NCBI RefSeq assembly: GCF_002777255.1
Contig: NZ_CP017634.1
Coordinates: 2,058,903 to 2,122,902 of the forward strand
Source: Candidatus Formimonas warabiya
GTDB lineage: Bacteria; Bacillota; Dehalobacteriia; Dehalobacteriales; Dehalobacteriaceae
Reading direction: 5' to 3'
DNA length: 64,000 nucleotides
The position numbers and the translations under genes were made by a program. Below are positions 27,451 to 36,242 of the stretch, one piece after another; the first letter of the stretch is position 1; each line of letters starts with the position of its first letter. The notes under the pieces were generated by a model. It had not been told where the DNA came from and made no database searches. It saw only the letters and a program-made list of their open reading frames with translations.

Positions 27451-28422
27451 TTATTCTAAGAAGCAAGCGACCTGGTGGCCGTCTCCCAAATCGACCATGG
27501 GGGGTTTTTCTTCCTGACACTTGGGCGTTGCCTTGGGGCAGCGGGGATGGAAACGACAGCCTTGGGGGGGCTTCAGATAATCCGGAATATGCCCGTAAAT
27601 CCCTGCCGCCAGCCCGCCTCCGGCCAGCCTGGGCACCGAGGACATCAAGCCCAGGGTATAGGGATGACAAGGCTTGGCAAAAAGGTCCCCGGTTTTCGCC
27701 ACTTCCACAATACTGCCCGCATACATCACATAAATGCGGTCCGTTAATTCCCGGGCCACGCCCAGGGAATGGGTAATCATGATCAGGGACATGCCTTTCT
27801 TTTCCACCAGTCCCTTGAGAATCCGGTGCACCTGATCCTGAATGGTCACATCCAGAGCGGTACCCGGTTCATCCGCAATGAGCAGTTCCCGGGGTGTGAC
27901 GATGGCCATGGCAATGCAGATGCGCTGCTTCATGCCGCCGCTCAACTGATTCGGGTAACAATCAAAGATCCGTTCCGCGTCAGGAATATAGACTTCTCTG
28001 ATCGCCTGCAGGGCCATTTCTTTGATCTTTTCTTTTGCCAAGCCTTTGCCCACAAGGGAGTACCTGATGATATCGGCGATCTGGGTTCCCACGGTAAAGA
28101 CCGGGTTTAAAGCCGCGGAGGGCTCTTGAAAAATCATGGAAACGGCGCCTGCCCGGATCGCCTGAAGATCCCGTTCCGGCATGGTCAGAATATTTTTCCC
28201 GTGAAAGAGGATGGCACCCTGAGGCGTGTGCGACTGGCCTTCCGGTAAAATGCGCAGCACCGAACGCATGGTGGTGGTTTTCCCGCATCCTGCTTCCCCC
28301 ACCAGGCCTACTTTCTCCCCTTTTTCCACAAACAAATTCACGCCGTCCAGCACCCTGGAGAAGCCGGCATAGGTACGGTACCAGACATGCAGATCCTTAA
28401 TATCCAGAATCGGATTACTCAT
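27451..28422 (-). CDS. dppD: Dipeptide/oligopeptide ABC transporter ATPase (DppD/OppD type)
   Basis: 323 residues from ATG at 28422, overlapping dppC by a few bases. Walker A GEAGCGKTT (Ala instead of the usual Ser), signature LSGGMKQRICIAMAI, Walker B LLIADEPGTALD, and the C-terminal motif PPQGCRFHPRCPKATPKC. First ATPase of the pair, powering import of peptide-like substrates. Confidence 0.93.
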   Translation of the reverse strand: MSNPILDIKDLHVWYRTYAGFSRVLDGVNLFVEKGEKVGLVGEAGCGKTTTMRSVLRILPEGQSHTPQGAILFHGKNILTMPERDLQAIRAGAVSMIFQEPSAALNPVFTVGTQIADIIRYSLVGKGLAKEKIKEMALQAIREVYIPDAERIFDCYPNQLSGGMKQRICIAMAIVTPRELLIADEPGTALDVTIQDQVHRILKGLVEKKGMSLIMITHSLGVARELTDRIYVMYAGSIVEVAKTGDLFAKPCHPYTLGLMSSVPRLAGGGLAAGIYGHIPDYLKPPQGCRFHPRCPKATPKCQEEKPPMVDLGDGHQVACFLE

Positions 28423-29332
28423 TGCCTTTCTCCCCCTTTGCCAACATATCACGGACCCCGTCTCCCAGCAGGTTAAAGCCTAGAATAATCAAAACAATGG
28501 CCAAGGAGGGGAAAATTGTCATCCACCAGGAATCCGGCATATAGCGGGAACCGTCGGACACCATTTGACCCAGGGAGGGAGTGGGCGGTTGTTCTCCCAG
28601 CCCGACAAAGCTTAAAGAAGCGCCGATCAGGATCACCCAGCCCACGTCTAAAGCCATTTTCGTGAAAATGGGGGAAAGACAGTTGGGTAAAACCTCTTTA
28701 AAAAGGATATGTCCTCTACCGGCGCCGATCAAATCGGCCCCAATCACAAAATACTCGTTGCGCAAGGACGAAGCCATGCCGTAAACCATCCGGGTATACC
28801 AGGGCCACCACATCACAGTCACGGCAATCATGGCATTGGTCAGGTTGGGTTCCAGGACAGCCGCGATGGCAAGGGCCAAAAGCAACGGAGGCACCGCTAA
28901 AAAGATATCAGTGATACGCATAATCACCGTATCGATCCAGGTACCTTTAAAATATCCCGCTAAGAGCCCCAGAAGAACGCCCACAGGCACCGCAATGGCC
29001 AAAACAACCAGGGCCATGAACAAAGCCCCGCGAAAAGAAAAGATAATGCGGGATAAAATGTCCCGGCCGATCACATCGGTGCCGCAGAGATATTTGGCAC
29101 TGGGCGCCAAATTGGCGTTTTGATAATCCACAAATTTCCCGGCATGTTCCGGGTAAGGCGCGATGAAAGGCGCCAAAAGAGCGGTCAAGATCACCGCCAA
29201 GACGATGGCCAGCCCGATCACGGACAACTTATTCCGGGAGAATTTGTACCAGTTCTTTTGCACGTTCTCCTTAAACCGGCTGGAAAAATCGGGGACGATC
29301 ATTTCCCCACTTTGTGGTACGTTGCTTTCCAT
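28415..29332 (-). CDS. dppC: Dipeptide/oligopeptide ABC transporter permease (DppC type)
   Basis: 305 residues with an N-terminal OppC-type cytoplasmic and first membrane segment, then five further membrane helices. The permease EAA-like loop is recognisable in the ADLIGAGRGHILFKEVLPNC region. The ATG directly follows the dppB stop without a gap. Confidence 0.92.
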   Translation of the reverse strand: MESNVPQSGEMIVPDFSSRFKENVQKNWYKFSRNKLSVIGLAIVLAVILTALLAPFIAPYPEHAGKFVDYQNANLAPSAKYLCGTDVIGRDILSRIIFSFRGALFMALVVLAIAVPVGVLLGLLAGYFKGTWIDTVIMRITDIFLAVPPLLLALAIAAVLEPNLTNAMIAVTVMWWPWYTRMVYGMASSLRNEYFVIGADLIGAGRGHILFKEVLPNCLSPIFTKMALDVGWVILIGASLSFVGLGEQPPTPSLGQMVSDGSRYMPDSWWMTIFPSLAIVLIILGFNLLGDGVRDMLAKGEKGNE

Positions 29333-30355
29333 TTATGATTTCCCCCCTAACCGGATGCGCGGATCAAGATAGGCCACTACCAGGTCAACCAGGATATTAA
29401 CCAGGACAAAGATAAAGCCGAAAATAATAATCACCGCCGAAATGGCGTTTAAATCCTTGCGCAGCATGGCTTCCATACCATAACGGGAAATGCCCGGCCA
29501 ATTAAAGATCACTTCCACCAAAAAGGCATTGCTCATTAAGGAGGCAATATCCAGCCCCATCACGGAAACAGCAGGAATTAAAGAGGGTTTTAACAAATAT
29601 TTGCCCATAATCACCCGGCTGGGGATGCCGTATCCGGTCACTAAGGCCAGATAGTCTTTCCCCATATTGTCCGTCATCGCCGTACGGACAATGCGGGCGT
29701 CCTGAAACAAAGGACCCATGGCCAGGGCGGCGGCAGGCACAATAATATGTTTCAAGGCATCCCAAAAAGCGGTAAAATTGCCCGTGATTAAACTGTCTAT
29801 GGTCACCAGGCCGGTAATGGTGGGAGGAGGAATAATCCCTGCACTTAACCGGCCCAGCACCGGGATGATAGGCCAAATATAGCCGAATAAGAGCAGTAAC
29901 AAGACAGCCAGAACAAAAGAGGGCACGGCAACCCCCGTATAAGCCAGCACCCTGATCAGGGCATCCACCCATTTGTCCCGGTATTTTGCGGCCAGGGTGC
30001 CGAAAAAGATGGACAAAAGCACCACCAAAACGGCGGAAACAAGGGCCAATTCTAAAGTGGCGGGGAGAAATTCCCGCACATCGTCAGCCACAGCCCGCCT
30101 GGTCGTAAGAGATTTTCCCAAATCCCCTACCAATACCCCTTTGATCCAATAATAATATTGGACGGCAATGGGCTGATCCAGATGCATCTCCTGCCGCAGC
30201 GCATCCACGGCAAATTGGGGAGCACGGGGCCCTAAAGCCATCCGGGCCGGGTCCCCGGGTACGACCCGGGAAATGATAAAAATAACCATGGATAAACCTA
30301 CCAGCACAAAAACAGAAAGCAATAGTCTTTTGCATAAATAAGAACGCAGCTTCAT
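29333..30355 (-). CDS. dppB: Dipeptide/oligopeptide ABC transporter permease (DppB type)
   Basis: 340 residues, six membrane helices and the classic N-terminus ending FIISRVVPGDPARMALGPRA. The EAA loop lies in LVTGYGIPSRVIMGKYLLKPSL. It forms the channel with DppC. A 286-base gap with a strong terminator separates it from the binding-protein gene upstream. Confidence 0.92.
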   Translation of the reverse strand: MKLRSYLCKRLLLSVFVLVGLSMVIFIISRVVPGDPARMALGPRAPQFAVDALRQEMHLDQPIAVQYYYWIKGVLVGDLGKSLTTRRAVADDVREFLPATLELALVSAVLVVLLSIFFGTLAAKYRDKWVDALIRVLAYTGVAVPSFVLAVLLLLLFGYIWPIIPVLGRLSAGIIPPPTITGLVTIDSLITGNFTAFWDALKHIIVPAAALAMGPLFQDARIVRTAMTDNMGKDYLALVTGYGIPSRVIMGKYLLKPSLIPAVSVMGLDIASLMSNAFLVEVIFNWPGISRYGMEAMLRKDLNAISAVIIIFGFIFVLVNILVDLVVAYLDPRIRLGGKS

Positions 30356-30540
30356 TCTCGCGACCTCCCTCCCTACTTACTTAAAATTATGTCGGTGCCA
30401 CATTTGGGAAGGGGCCCTCCGCCAAAAAGGGCCAATTCCAAACAAAGATTTTTTCGGCATCCGGGTACAGGTTACCGGGATCCGGGAAAGAGCCAAACAG
30501 GTGCCGATGCCCTCATCATCATGAGGAAAATAAAAAATGG

Positions 30541-30607
30541 GAGAGCGGAGTTCCAGGTCGGTTGCTCTCTTTCGGGAAAGAACAACCGGCCTGAACGGTC
30601 CCGCTCT
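30541..30607 (-). terminator. Large terminator-like hairpin between binding protein and permease genes
   Basis: AGAGCGG / CCGCTCT outer arms and CGGTTG / CAACCG inner arms form a long interrupted stem, followed on minus by a T-rich tract (CCCATTTTTTATTTT). It probably terminates part of the transcription after the solute-binding-protein gene, so that protein is made in excess. Confidence 0.7.
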
Positions 30608-30641
30608 ATTTTAGGGGGTTATTACAGGTCACCCTACAAAA

Positions 30642-32318
30642 TTATTGTCCCATTTTATCAGGAAAAACCTTGTAATCATGGAAATAGAAATTGTAGCCCA
30701 TAACAGGATTTACAGGCTGGCCGGCCTTATTTGCTTCGGCTCCCGGCCAGGTAATATAGTTCTCCTGGTAAGCCCTCTTCTCGGCCTGGTCAAAGACCCA
30801 GATCGTGGGGCACAGATCCACAATGGTTTGTTGAATGGCTTTGTATTTCTCCATCCGGGCCGTTTCATCCACGGTACCGATGGCATCTTCAATCGCCGCA
30901 TCTATATTGGCATCCTGGAGCCATTCCGCCTGTTCCCAGGTGCCCGTAGACTTGGAATGGTACCGGGAGGAAAGGGTGGAGCCGGCTTCATTATAGCTGG
31001 GCGAAACAAATACGGTGGCGGCATTGGGCGTAGTCTCCTTGGTCGCTACCTGATCCACGAAGGACAACCAGGGCGTTTTCACGATATCGACGGTAATGCC
31101 CAGTTCCGCAGCATTGGCCTGGAAGAGCAAGGCAATCTTTTCTTCATCCGGTACCTCGGCAATCCAAACCAGTTCTACCGGATAGTCCGCCAGCTTGTCT
31201 GCGTACTTGGATTGAGCCAATTCCGCTTTTGCCTTGTCCACATTCCTTTCATACTGAGGCAGGCTGTCGTTGAATCCCGGAATGTTAAAGGGCACCGGTC
31301 CCCGGGCCTTCTTCGAGCCGGGGAAAAGCTTATCCACGACCGTTTGATAATCAAAGAGATAGGCCAAAGCCTTGCGGAAATGAACATCATCCGTAGGTGC
31401 TTTTTTGGTATTGAGCATAATATTGAGAATACTGCCCGTAAAAGCGGCATCCACGCCCACGCCCGGCATTCCATCCAAAGCTTTCAAAGCTTCTTCCGTC
31501 TGCCACTGGTCGGTGATCTCCAATTCCCCGGTGCTCATCAGGGTCCGGATGGTGGCAGTTTCCGTGGTACCGACAATTTTAATGGTATCGGGAGCGTCCG
31601 CATCCCAACCTTCAAAATAATCCGGGAACTTGGTGGCCAAGAGATGTTCCTGTTTTTTAATTTCTTTGACCATGTAGGGTCCGCTCCCCGCGTCATTGGA
31701 AGCGAGCCATTCTTTTCCGTAATCCTTAAATTCTCCGTAAGTACCCTCTTGCAGGTTGGCCATCACCTGGTCCTGATTCACAATATACAAACGCACCAAG
31801 GTGGACACAAAGGGGCCAAAGGTTTTTTTCAAGGTAAACTGGACTTTATAGGGTTCCACCGCTTTTACTTCTTTCACCACGTCGGTAAAGAGGTAGGCAA
31901 ATCCTTCCCCCATGGTTAACAGCCTGTTCATGGAGAACACCACATCATCAGCGGTTAATTCGTCCCCATTATGGAACTTCACACCCTGCTTCAAATTAAA
32001 GGTCCAGGTGAGACCATCGGTACTGGAGTCCCAATCGGTGGCAAGCATAGGTCTGACGGACCCGTCGGCATTGGGGAAAACCAGTGTGCTGTAAATGTTG
32101 CACGCCGCAGTGGCGCTGGAATAGTCGACGCCCACACCCGGATCGATATTGGGCACATCGGAAGCACTGATTCTAATGATTTTCTCCTTCGGAGCAGTGT
32201 TTTGCTGGTCCTCTGCGGCATTTTGCTGCCCCCCGCATCCCGTTAATAACAAACCCGCCGAGACCAGCAAAATTCCCAGTAATAATAGGCTCTTATTCAC
32301 CTTATGAAAAGCTCTCAT
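30642..32318 (-). CDS. Peptide-type ABC transporter solute-binding lipoprotein (SBP family 5)
   Basis: 558 residues from ATG at 32318 with AAAGGAG upstream; longer starts would place the signal peptide too far inside. Lipoprotein signal with lipobox LLLTGC, then the family 5 signature around FNLKQGVKFHNGDELTADDVVFS. It binds di/oligopeptides, opines or related amides and feeds DppBCDF. First gene of a long operon running to hyuB, separated from dppB by a partial terminator. Confidence 0.92.
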   Translation of the reverse strand: MRAFHKVNKSLLLLGILLVSAGLLLTGCGGQQNAAEDQQNTAPKEKIIRISASDVPNIDPGVGVDYSSATAACNIYSTLVFPNADGSVRPMLATDWDSSTDGLTWTFNLKQGVKFHNGDELTADDVVFSMNRLLTMGEGFAYLFTDVVKEVKAVEPYKVQFTLKKTFGPFVSTLVRLYIVNQDQVMANLQEGTYGEFKDYGKEWLASNDAGSGPYMVKEIKKQEHLLATKFPDYFEGWDADAPDTIKIVGTTETATIRTLMSTGELEITDQWQTEEALKALDGMPGVGVDAAFTGSILNIMLNTKKAPTDDVHFRKALAYLFDYQTVVDKLFPGSKKARGPVPFNIPGFNDSLPQYERNVDKAKAELAQSKYADKLADYPVELVWIAEVPDEEKIALLFQANAAELGITVDIVKTPWLSFVDQVATKETTPNAATVFVSPSYNEAGSTLSSRYHSKSTGTWEQAEWLQDANIDAAIEDAIGTVDETARMEKYKAIQQTIVDLCPTIWVFDQAEKRAYQENYITWPGAEANKAGQPVNPVMGYNFYFHDYKVFPDKMGQ

Positions 32319-32430
32319 TTCCCTTTCTCCTTTCATTTCATTCATGGGGCCGATCCTTGATATCTTCCGGCTCATCACCTCCCTGTTCCTGTACAGCATC
32401 TAAATGAAAATACCCGAACGAATCCTGAAT

Positions 32431-32769
32431 TTATTCTTTTTCCACCAGCGCCCAGATCAATTCACAATCTTCCGTTCCATCGTTGCAGGACCAATGGGCT
32501 TCACCGGCAGGAATCAAAGAAGCCTGACCGCCGGAAAGGCGGTACTCTTTATCCCCGCTCATGGTAAGAAGGGATCCCCTGATCACATAAGCATATTCAT
32601 CTTCCTGATGGGCGCCCACTCCTTCTGCTGGCACTCTTGCCCCCGGGGGAAACACGGCCATCCCCATGGTTACCCGGGCCTGCTCAGCCGCCCCCGGACC
32701 AAAAAGGGTTTTCATCGTCACATCGGTACGCTTGTCCGCTTCCACATTTTTCACGGTCACAATTTTCAT
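32431..32769 (-). CDS. Small cupin-domain protein
   Basis: 112 residues from ATG at 32769 with GGAGG eight bases upstream. A single cupin barrel: the first motif is around GAHQEDEYAYVIRG (His, Glu ligands) and the second around PAGEAHWSC (His). Metal-binding sensor or isomerase-like; members beside XRE-cupin regulators and catabolic operons are common. Specific function unknown. Confidence 0.8.
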   Translation of the reverse strand: MKIVTVKNVEADKRTDVTMKTLFGPGAAEQARVTMGMAVFPPGARVPAEGVGAHQEDEYAYVIRGSLLTMSGDKEYRLSGGQASLIPAGEAHWSCNDGTEDCELIWALVEKE

Positions 32770-32811
32770 CACATCATCCTCCTTCGATATTGGTGGCCTT
32801 TCTGCTCTTTC

Positions 32812-33354
32812 CTAAAAAATGACCGGTGTTAATACATTAATAAAGACCGATTTTTTTTGCAGGGGATTGGAAATAAAATGGGGTAAATTGGAGGGATAAT
32901 GGATCGATTCCCCGGCTTTCACCAGATATTCCTTGCCATCCACATTAAAGATGACAGCCCCTTCCAGAATATAATAAAACTCCTCTCCCGGATGGTTAAA
33001 CACTTGATCCTGGGTGTGCCCCGGCTCTAAGGTTACATAAAGAGGTTCCAAGGTTCTGTTGGGAAATTCTCCCCCCAACCTGCAATACTCGGCGCTTCTT
33101 CCCTCAATTTTAAAAGGCCGGTAGTCGTCAAGCTTCACATGATAGGTATGGTTGGTAACGCTGTCAAAAAAATAAGTGATGGGCACATTAAAAGCGTCGG
33201 AAATTTTCTTTAAGGATGTAATCGCTAAAGATGAGGTTCCTCTTTCCACCTGGGACAGAAAGCTAATCGACAAGCCTGTCTTTTCACTCAGTTCCTTCAA
33301 AGTAAGATTCTGTTGATTTCTAAGTTCCCGGAATCTAATTGCAATTTCTTCCAA
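32812..33354 (-). CDS. XRE family regulator with C-terminal cupin
   Basis: 180 residues. HTH-XRE at 1-60 (LRNQQNLTLKELSEKTGLSI then FLSQVERGTSSLAI) joined to a cupin sensor with HPGEEFYYILEG and SIHYPSNLPHFI. This architecture is common in regulators of amino acid and amine catabolism. It lies directly upstream of the cupin and ABC/hyu genes and likely controls them. The upstream region carries a palindrome at 33407-33429. Confidence 0.88.
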   Translation of the reverse strand: MEEIAIRFRELRNQQNLTLKELSEKTGLSISFLSQVERGTSSLAITSLKKISDAFNVPITYFFDSVTNHTYHVKLDDYRPFKIEGRSAEYCRLGGEFPNRTLEPLYVTLEPGHTQDQVFNHPGEEFYYILEGAVIFNVDGKEYLVKAGESIHYPSNLPHFISNPLQKKSVFINVLTPVIF

Positions 33355-33406
33355 GCCATTTCCTCCTCAGCATTTTTTCACGCCAGCAAAATTAAATTAT
33401 TTGTAT

Positions 33407-33429
33407 AAATTACGATATTATTGTAATTT
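33407..33429. promoter_or_regulatory. Candidate operator upstream of the XRE-cupin gene
   Basis: AAATTAC / GTAATTT perfect arms separated by nine bases, about 55 bases before the gene, in AT-rich DNA. Likely an autoregulatory site. Confidence 0.5.
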
Positions 33430-33481
33430 TTCCTGCCTCACGGTAAAATTTTTTTGAAAAATTTAAATATTTAAAATAAAA

Positions 33482-33523
33482 AAAGACATCCATCCAAACA
33501 AACCCTGTTTGGAGGACGTCTTT
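33482..33523 (-). terminator. Terminator after the multi-cluster ferredoxin gene
   Basis: Interrupted stem with core CCAAACA / TGTTTGG and outer AAAGAC / GTCTTT, followed on minus by GTCTTTTTTTATTTT. About 190 bases after the ferredoxin stop. Confidence 0.75.
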
Positions 33524-33715
33524 GCCCTCTCCATTACAGTAGAGCTACATTTTTTGTACTTATACTTCATTTTTTATAGTATACACCCCATTTGGGAAAA
33601 AAACAATCCTTCTTTTTTTCACTGTTAACTTCCAAAATACCGAGAGCGCTGGGACATCCCCATGATGCATCAAAGTGGGGTTGACTTCTTTTTTCAGAAA
33701 CAGGAACCGGTTAGG

Positions 33716-34102
33716 TTAATAGGCTTCAATTTCAATGGCTCCGGAGGGGCATTCCTCGGCACAGAGCCCACAGGCAATGCACTTGAAGGGTTCCGTCAGT
33801 TCATCATGGGCATACATGGTTTCCGTGGGGCAATTCTCCACGCAGGTGAGACAGCCCACACAAATGTCTTCCCTAATTCTCACAATGCCGTTTTCATCTT
33901 TCTCAATGGCCGGCACCGGGCAAATATCGGCACAGTGGCCGCATTGGTTGCACACATGTACAATATAGCCTTTGTCGCCGTTCTCCTCAATTCTAATGGC
34001 ACTTTTTTTCCCGTTTTTCTCTTTTCTATATGCTTGGGAACAGACTTCCTCGCACAGACGGCAGCCTATGCACAATTCGGATTTCGCAACCAGTCTTTTC
34101 AA
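33716..34102 (-). CDS. Polyferredoxin with four [4Fe-4S] motifs
   Basis: 128 residues with four CxxCxxCxxxC motifs: CIGCRLCEEVC, CNQCGHCADIC, CVGCLTCVENC and CIACGLCAEEC. This is the layout of electron-transfer subunits of the HycB/CooF/DmsB type. It lies 230 bases after the flavoprotein operon; hairpins in between suggest partial separation. It may carry electrons from the flavoprotein complex to the membrane or to ferredoxin. Confidence 0.88.
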   Translation of the reverse strand: MKRLVAKSELCIGCRLCEEVCSQAYRKEKNGKKSAIRIEENGDKGYIVHVCNQCGHCADICPVPAIEKDENGIVRIREDICVGCLTCVENCPTETMYAHDELTEPFKCIACGLCAEECPSGAIEIEAY

Positions 34103-34215
34103 TCCTCTTCACCCCCGAATTTTTCTCCGACCTCCATATTCCCTCTGCACCCTGTAAGACTTTCCCGAATCAGAACTGCATCTTTACCAGCCTCATTAGA
34201 AATGTCAATAGGTTT

Positions 34216-34283
34216 ACCTGCCCGGCCGGTCAGGTAACGCAAAGTTGACCGGCAGAAATTACATCATACCGGCCGGTCAACTT
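34216..34283. other. Pair of GC-rich inverted repeats before the polyferredoxin gene
   Basis: One hairpin around a CCGGCCGG core (about 34216-34236), and a 12-bp perfect inverted repeat AAGTTGACCGGC / GCCGGTCAACTT (34242-34253 and 34272-34283). The shared GACCGG word suggests a repeat element or operator rather than a standard terminator, as the T-run is short. Confidence 0.5.
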
Positions 34284-34332
34284 GAAGTTTATATGATATT
34301 TTTATCTGTTCATTTTCCGGGATGAGATGCCT

Positions 34333-35481
34333 TTATACGACAGAAGGCTCCAAGAGCAGTTCCCCGCGACGGAACCGGTCCAAACCAAATTTTTCAATGG
34401 GCATGAAGCATTTTTCGCCCATGATTTTTTGTGCTACCAGTACGGAGGTCTGAGGGCCGACCATGAATCCGTGTCCGCTGAATCCGGCCAGCACCCACAT
34501 TCCTTGGACATCCGGAACCTCATCCAAAATGGGGTTGGCATCGGGACTCATATCGTATAAACCCGACCACTGGCGCACGACTCTCAGGTTCTTTAAGAGG
34601 GGCAATACGGAAAGGACCTGACGGGACACATCCTCAAGAAAGTCCCAACTGGAATTAATGTTAAAGTCTTTTGGTTCATGGGGGTCACCCACTCCCATGA
34701 TAAAGCTGCCGTGGGGCGTCTGCTGGCAGTAAAGCCGGCGGCTGAAAGAAATCACCATCGGTCCCTGGGTCGGTTCCACAGGTTCGGTGACCAGGGCCTG
34801 GTGTCTCTGGGGGTAAAGGGGTAAATCAAAATCTACCATTTTGCAGACCTTGCCGGCAGCATAATTCGCTGCATTAATCACTAAAGGCGCATCGATATTT
34901 CCCCTGGTCGTCTCTACGGTCTTTACTTTGCCGTTTTCCGCCACAATACCGGTTACTTCCGTATAGGTTTCAAAGACGACGCCCAGTCTTCTTGCCGCTT
35001 TGGCATAAGCGTCCACCACATGGAAAGGATTGGCATGGCCGTCCGTCTGACAGAAAGTGGCCCCAAATAAGCCGTCAATATTTAAGTGAGGAACGATCTC
35101 TCTGGCTCCTTCCGGGGTCACCATTTCCACGGGAATGTCCAGACTTTTCTGCACGGCGACATTTTTATGAAACTGGGTCCACTCGCCTTCCGTGTAAGCA
35201 ACGATCAAATACCCGCCCTGTTTGAATTCAATGTCCATATCATATTCTAATTCTTCATTCATCTGTTCAAATCTTTTTACGCTGTCCCGGGCTAAAATCG
35301 CATTGGTTTCCGTTCCCCACTGCTGTCTCACGCCGGCACCACACCGTCCGGTAGCTCCTGAGCAAAGATATTCCTTTTCCACCACCACGATGTCTTTCAT
35401 GCCGCGCAGAGCCAGCTCATAGGCCAGGGAACAACCGATCATGCCGCCCCCGATAATTACTGCATTTGCCGTTTTTTGCAC
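34333..35481 (-). CDS. FAD-dependent D-amino-acid/sarcosine-type oxidoreductase (DAO family)
   Basis: 382 residues from a GTG at 35481, one base after the preceding stop and behind AGGGGGTG. FAD motif AVIIGGGMIGCSLAYELA at the N-terminus; late FAD site in PDVQGMWVLAGFSGHGFMVGP. The family oxidises secondary amines or D-amino acids (sarcosine, proline, opines). With the 2Fe-2S, 4Fe-4S and NAD(P)/FAD partners it forms a multi-subunit dehydrogenase like HcnABC, opine oxidase or D-hydroxyproline dehydrogenase, using electron carriers rather than oxygen. Confidence 0.88.
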   Translation of the reverse strand: MQKTANAVIIGGGMIGCSLAYELALRGMKDIVVVEKEYLCSGATGRCGAGVRQQWGTETNAILARDSVKRFEQMNEELEYDMDIEFKQGGYLIVAYTEGEWTQFHKNVAVQKSLDIPVEMVTPEGAREIVPHLNIDGLFGATFCQTDGHANPFHVVDAYAKAARRLGVVFETYTEVTGIVAENGKVKTVETTRGNIDAPLVINAANYAAGKVCKMVDFDLPLYPQRHQALVTEPVEPTQGPMVISFSRRLYCQQTPHGSFIMGVGDPHEPKDFNINSSWDFLEDVSRQVLSVLPLLKNLRVVRQWSGLYDMSPDANPILDEVPDVQGMWVLAGFSGHGFMVGPQTSVLVAQKIMGEKCFMPIEKFGLDRFRRGELLLEPSVV

Positions 35482-35482
35482 G

Positions 35483-35749
35483 TTACTCACCCCCTGCATA
35501 AGTTCCCAGTTTAACCGGCTTCACCGGCGGCCGGAAAGTAGGCATAATAACCTCTTCCACACTGACTCCGAAAGCCTTTGCCAATTCCTGGGCAATCAGC
35601 ATCCGGCAGGTCCGGCCCTGACAGGGTCCCATGCCCGCCCGGATCACCCGCTTAATTTCATCAATGGTCCGATATCCTTGATCGATGAGCGCTCTAATAT
35701 CTTCCAGGGTGACATCCTCACACCGGCAGACCATCACCTTATTCTCCAT
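35483..35749 (-). CDS. BFD-like [2Fe-2S]-binding protein
   Basis: 88 residues from ATG at 35749, behind GGGAGGGG and overlapping the upstream gene. Cysteine pattern VCRCEDVT and GMGPCQGRTC matches the bacterioferritin-associated ferredoxin-like domain found as the C-terminal part of sarcosine oxidase alpha and in opine oxidases. It links the two flavoproteins. Confidence 0.85.
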   Translation of the reverse strand: MENKVMVCRCEDVTLEDIRALIDQGYRTIDEIKRVIRAGMGPCQGRTCRMLIAQELAKAFGVSVEEVIMPTFRPPVKPVKLGTYAGGE

Positions 35750-36242
35750 GTGCAACCCCTCCCAGACGAATATTGCGCACTTCCATGCAAAGCTCCTGAG
35801 GAACAGCAATCCAAACCGTATAGGTCATGTTTTTCTTTCCACCTGACACGACTTTTTTCACTTCAAAGGTGCCTACTTCTTCTCCCGCTCTGTTTAAACA
35901 AACCACTTTTTGTCCTACCTCGGGTACCGGCACAAACTCGTAAGGAATCCGGACAATGGCTTCCGTGGGGCTATAGGAGCGGTCTACAACAAAGATGGCC
36001 AGGCCAGGACAGCGGCTGATGCATACGCCGCATCCGTTGCATTTGGAAAAATCCATTTCCGGTACATCGTTAATATCCGCCATGGGCAAAATTGCGCCCT
36101 GTTTGCAGGCTTCCGTACACGGATTGCAAGGAATCTTCTGGAAGCACTCAATAATGGCCACCGGTCCTTGCTGCATCCTTTCTTCGGGCGGATAAACCTT
36201 TTTCAGATCATCCACAGTAGGAACTCCTGTTTTGATTAGCAT
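35739..36242 (-). CDS. 4Fe-4S electron-transfer protein of the flavoprotein complex
   Basis: 167 residues. One clear motif, CNGCGVCISRCPG (about 68-80), plus an N-terminal CNPCTEACKQG, so up to two clusters. The C-terminal half is a beta-rich region without a motif I recognise. Overlaps its neighbours on both sides by 7-11 bases, so translation is coupled. Confidence 0.82.
   Translation of the reverse strand: MLIKTGVPTVDDLKKVYPPEERMQQGPVAIIECFQKIPCNPCTEACKQGAILPMADINDVPEMDFSKCNGCGVCISRCPGLAIFVVDRSYSPTEAIVRIPYEFVPVPEVGQKVVCLNRAGEEVGTFEVKKVVSGGKKNMTYTVWIAVPQELCMEVRNIRLGGVAHGE

Noticed and set aside
30645..31919. 424-codon plus-strand frame antisense to the solute-binding protein
   Set aside because: Long antisense open frame caused by codon bias of the real minus-strand gene; it has no domain signature and the minus-strand lipoprotein is unmistakable.
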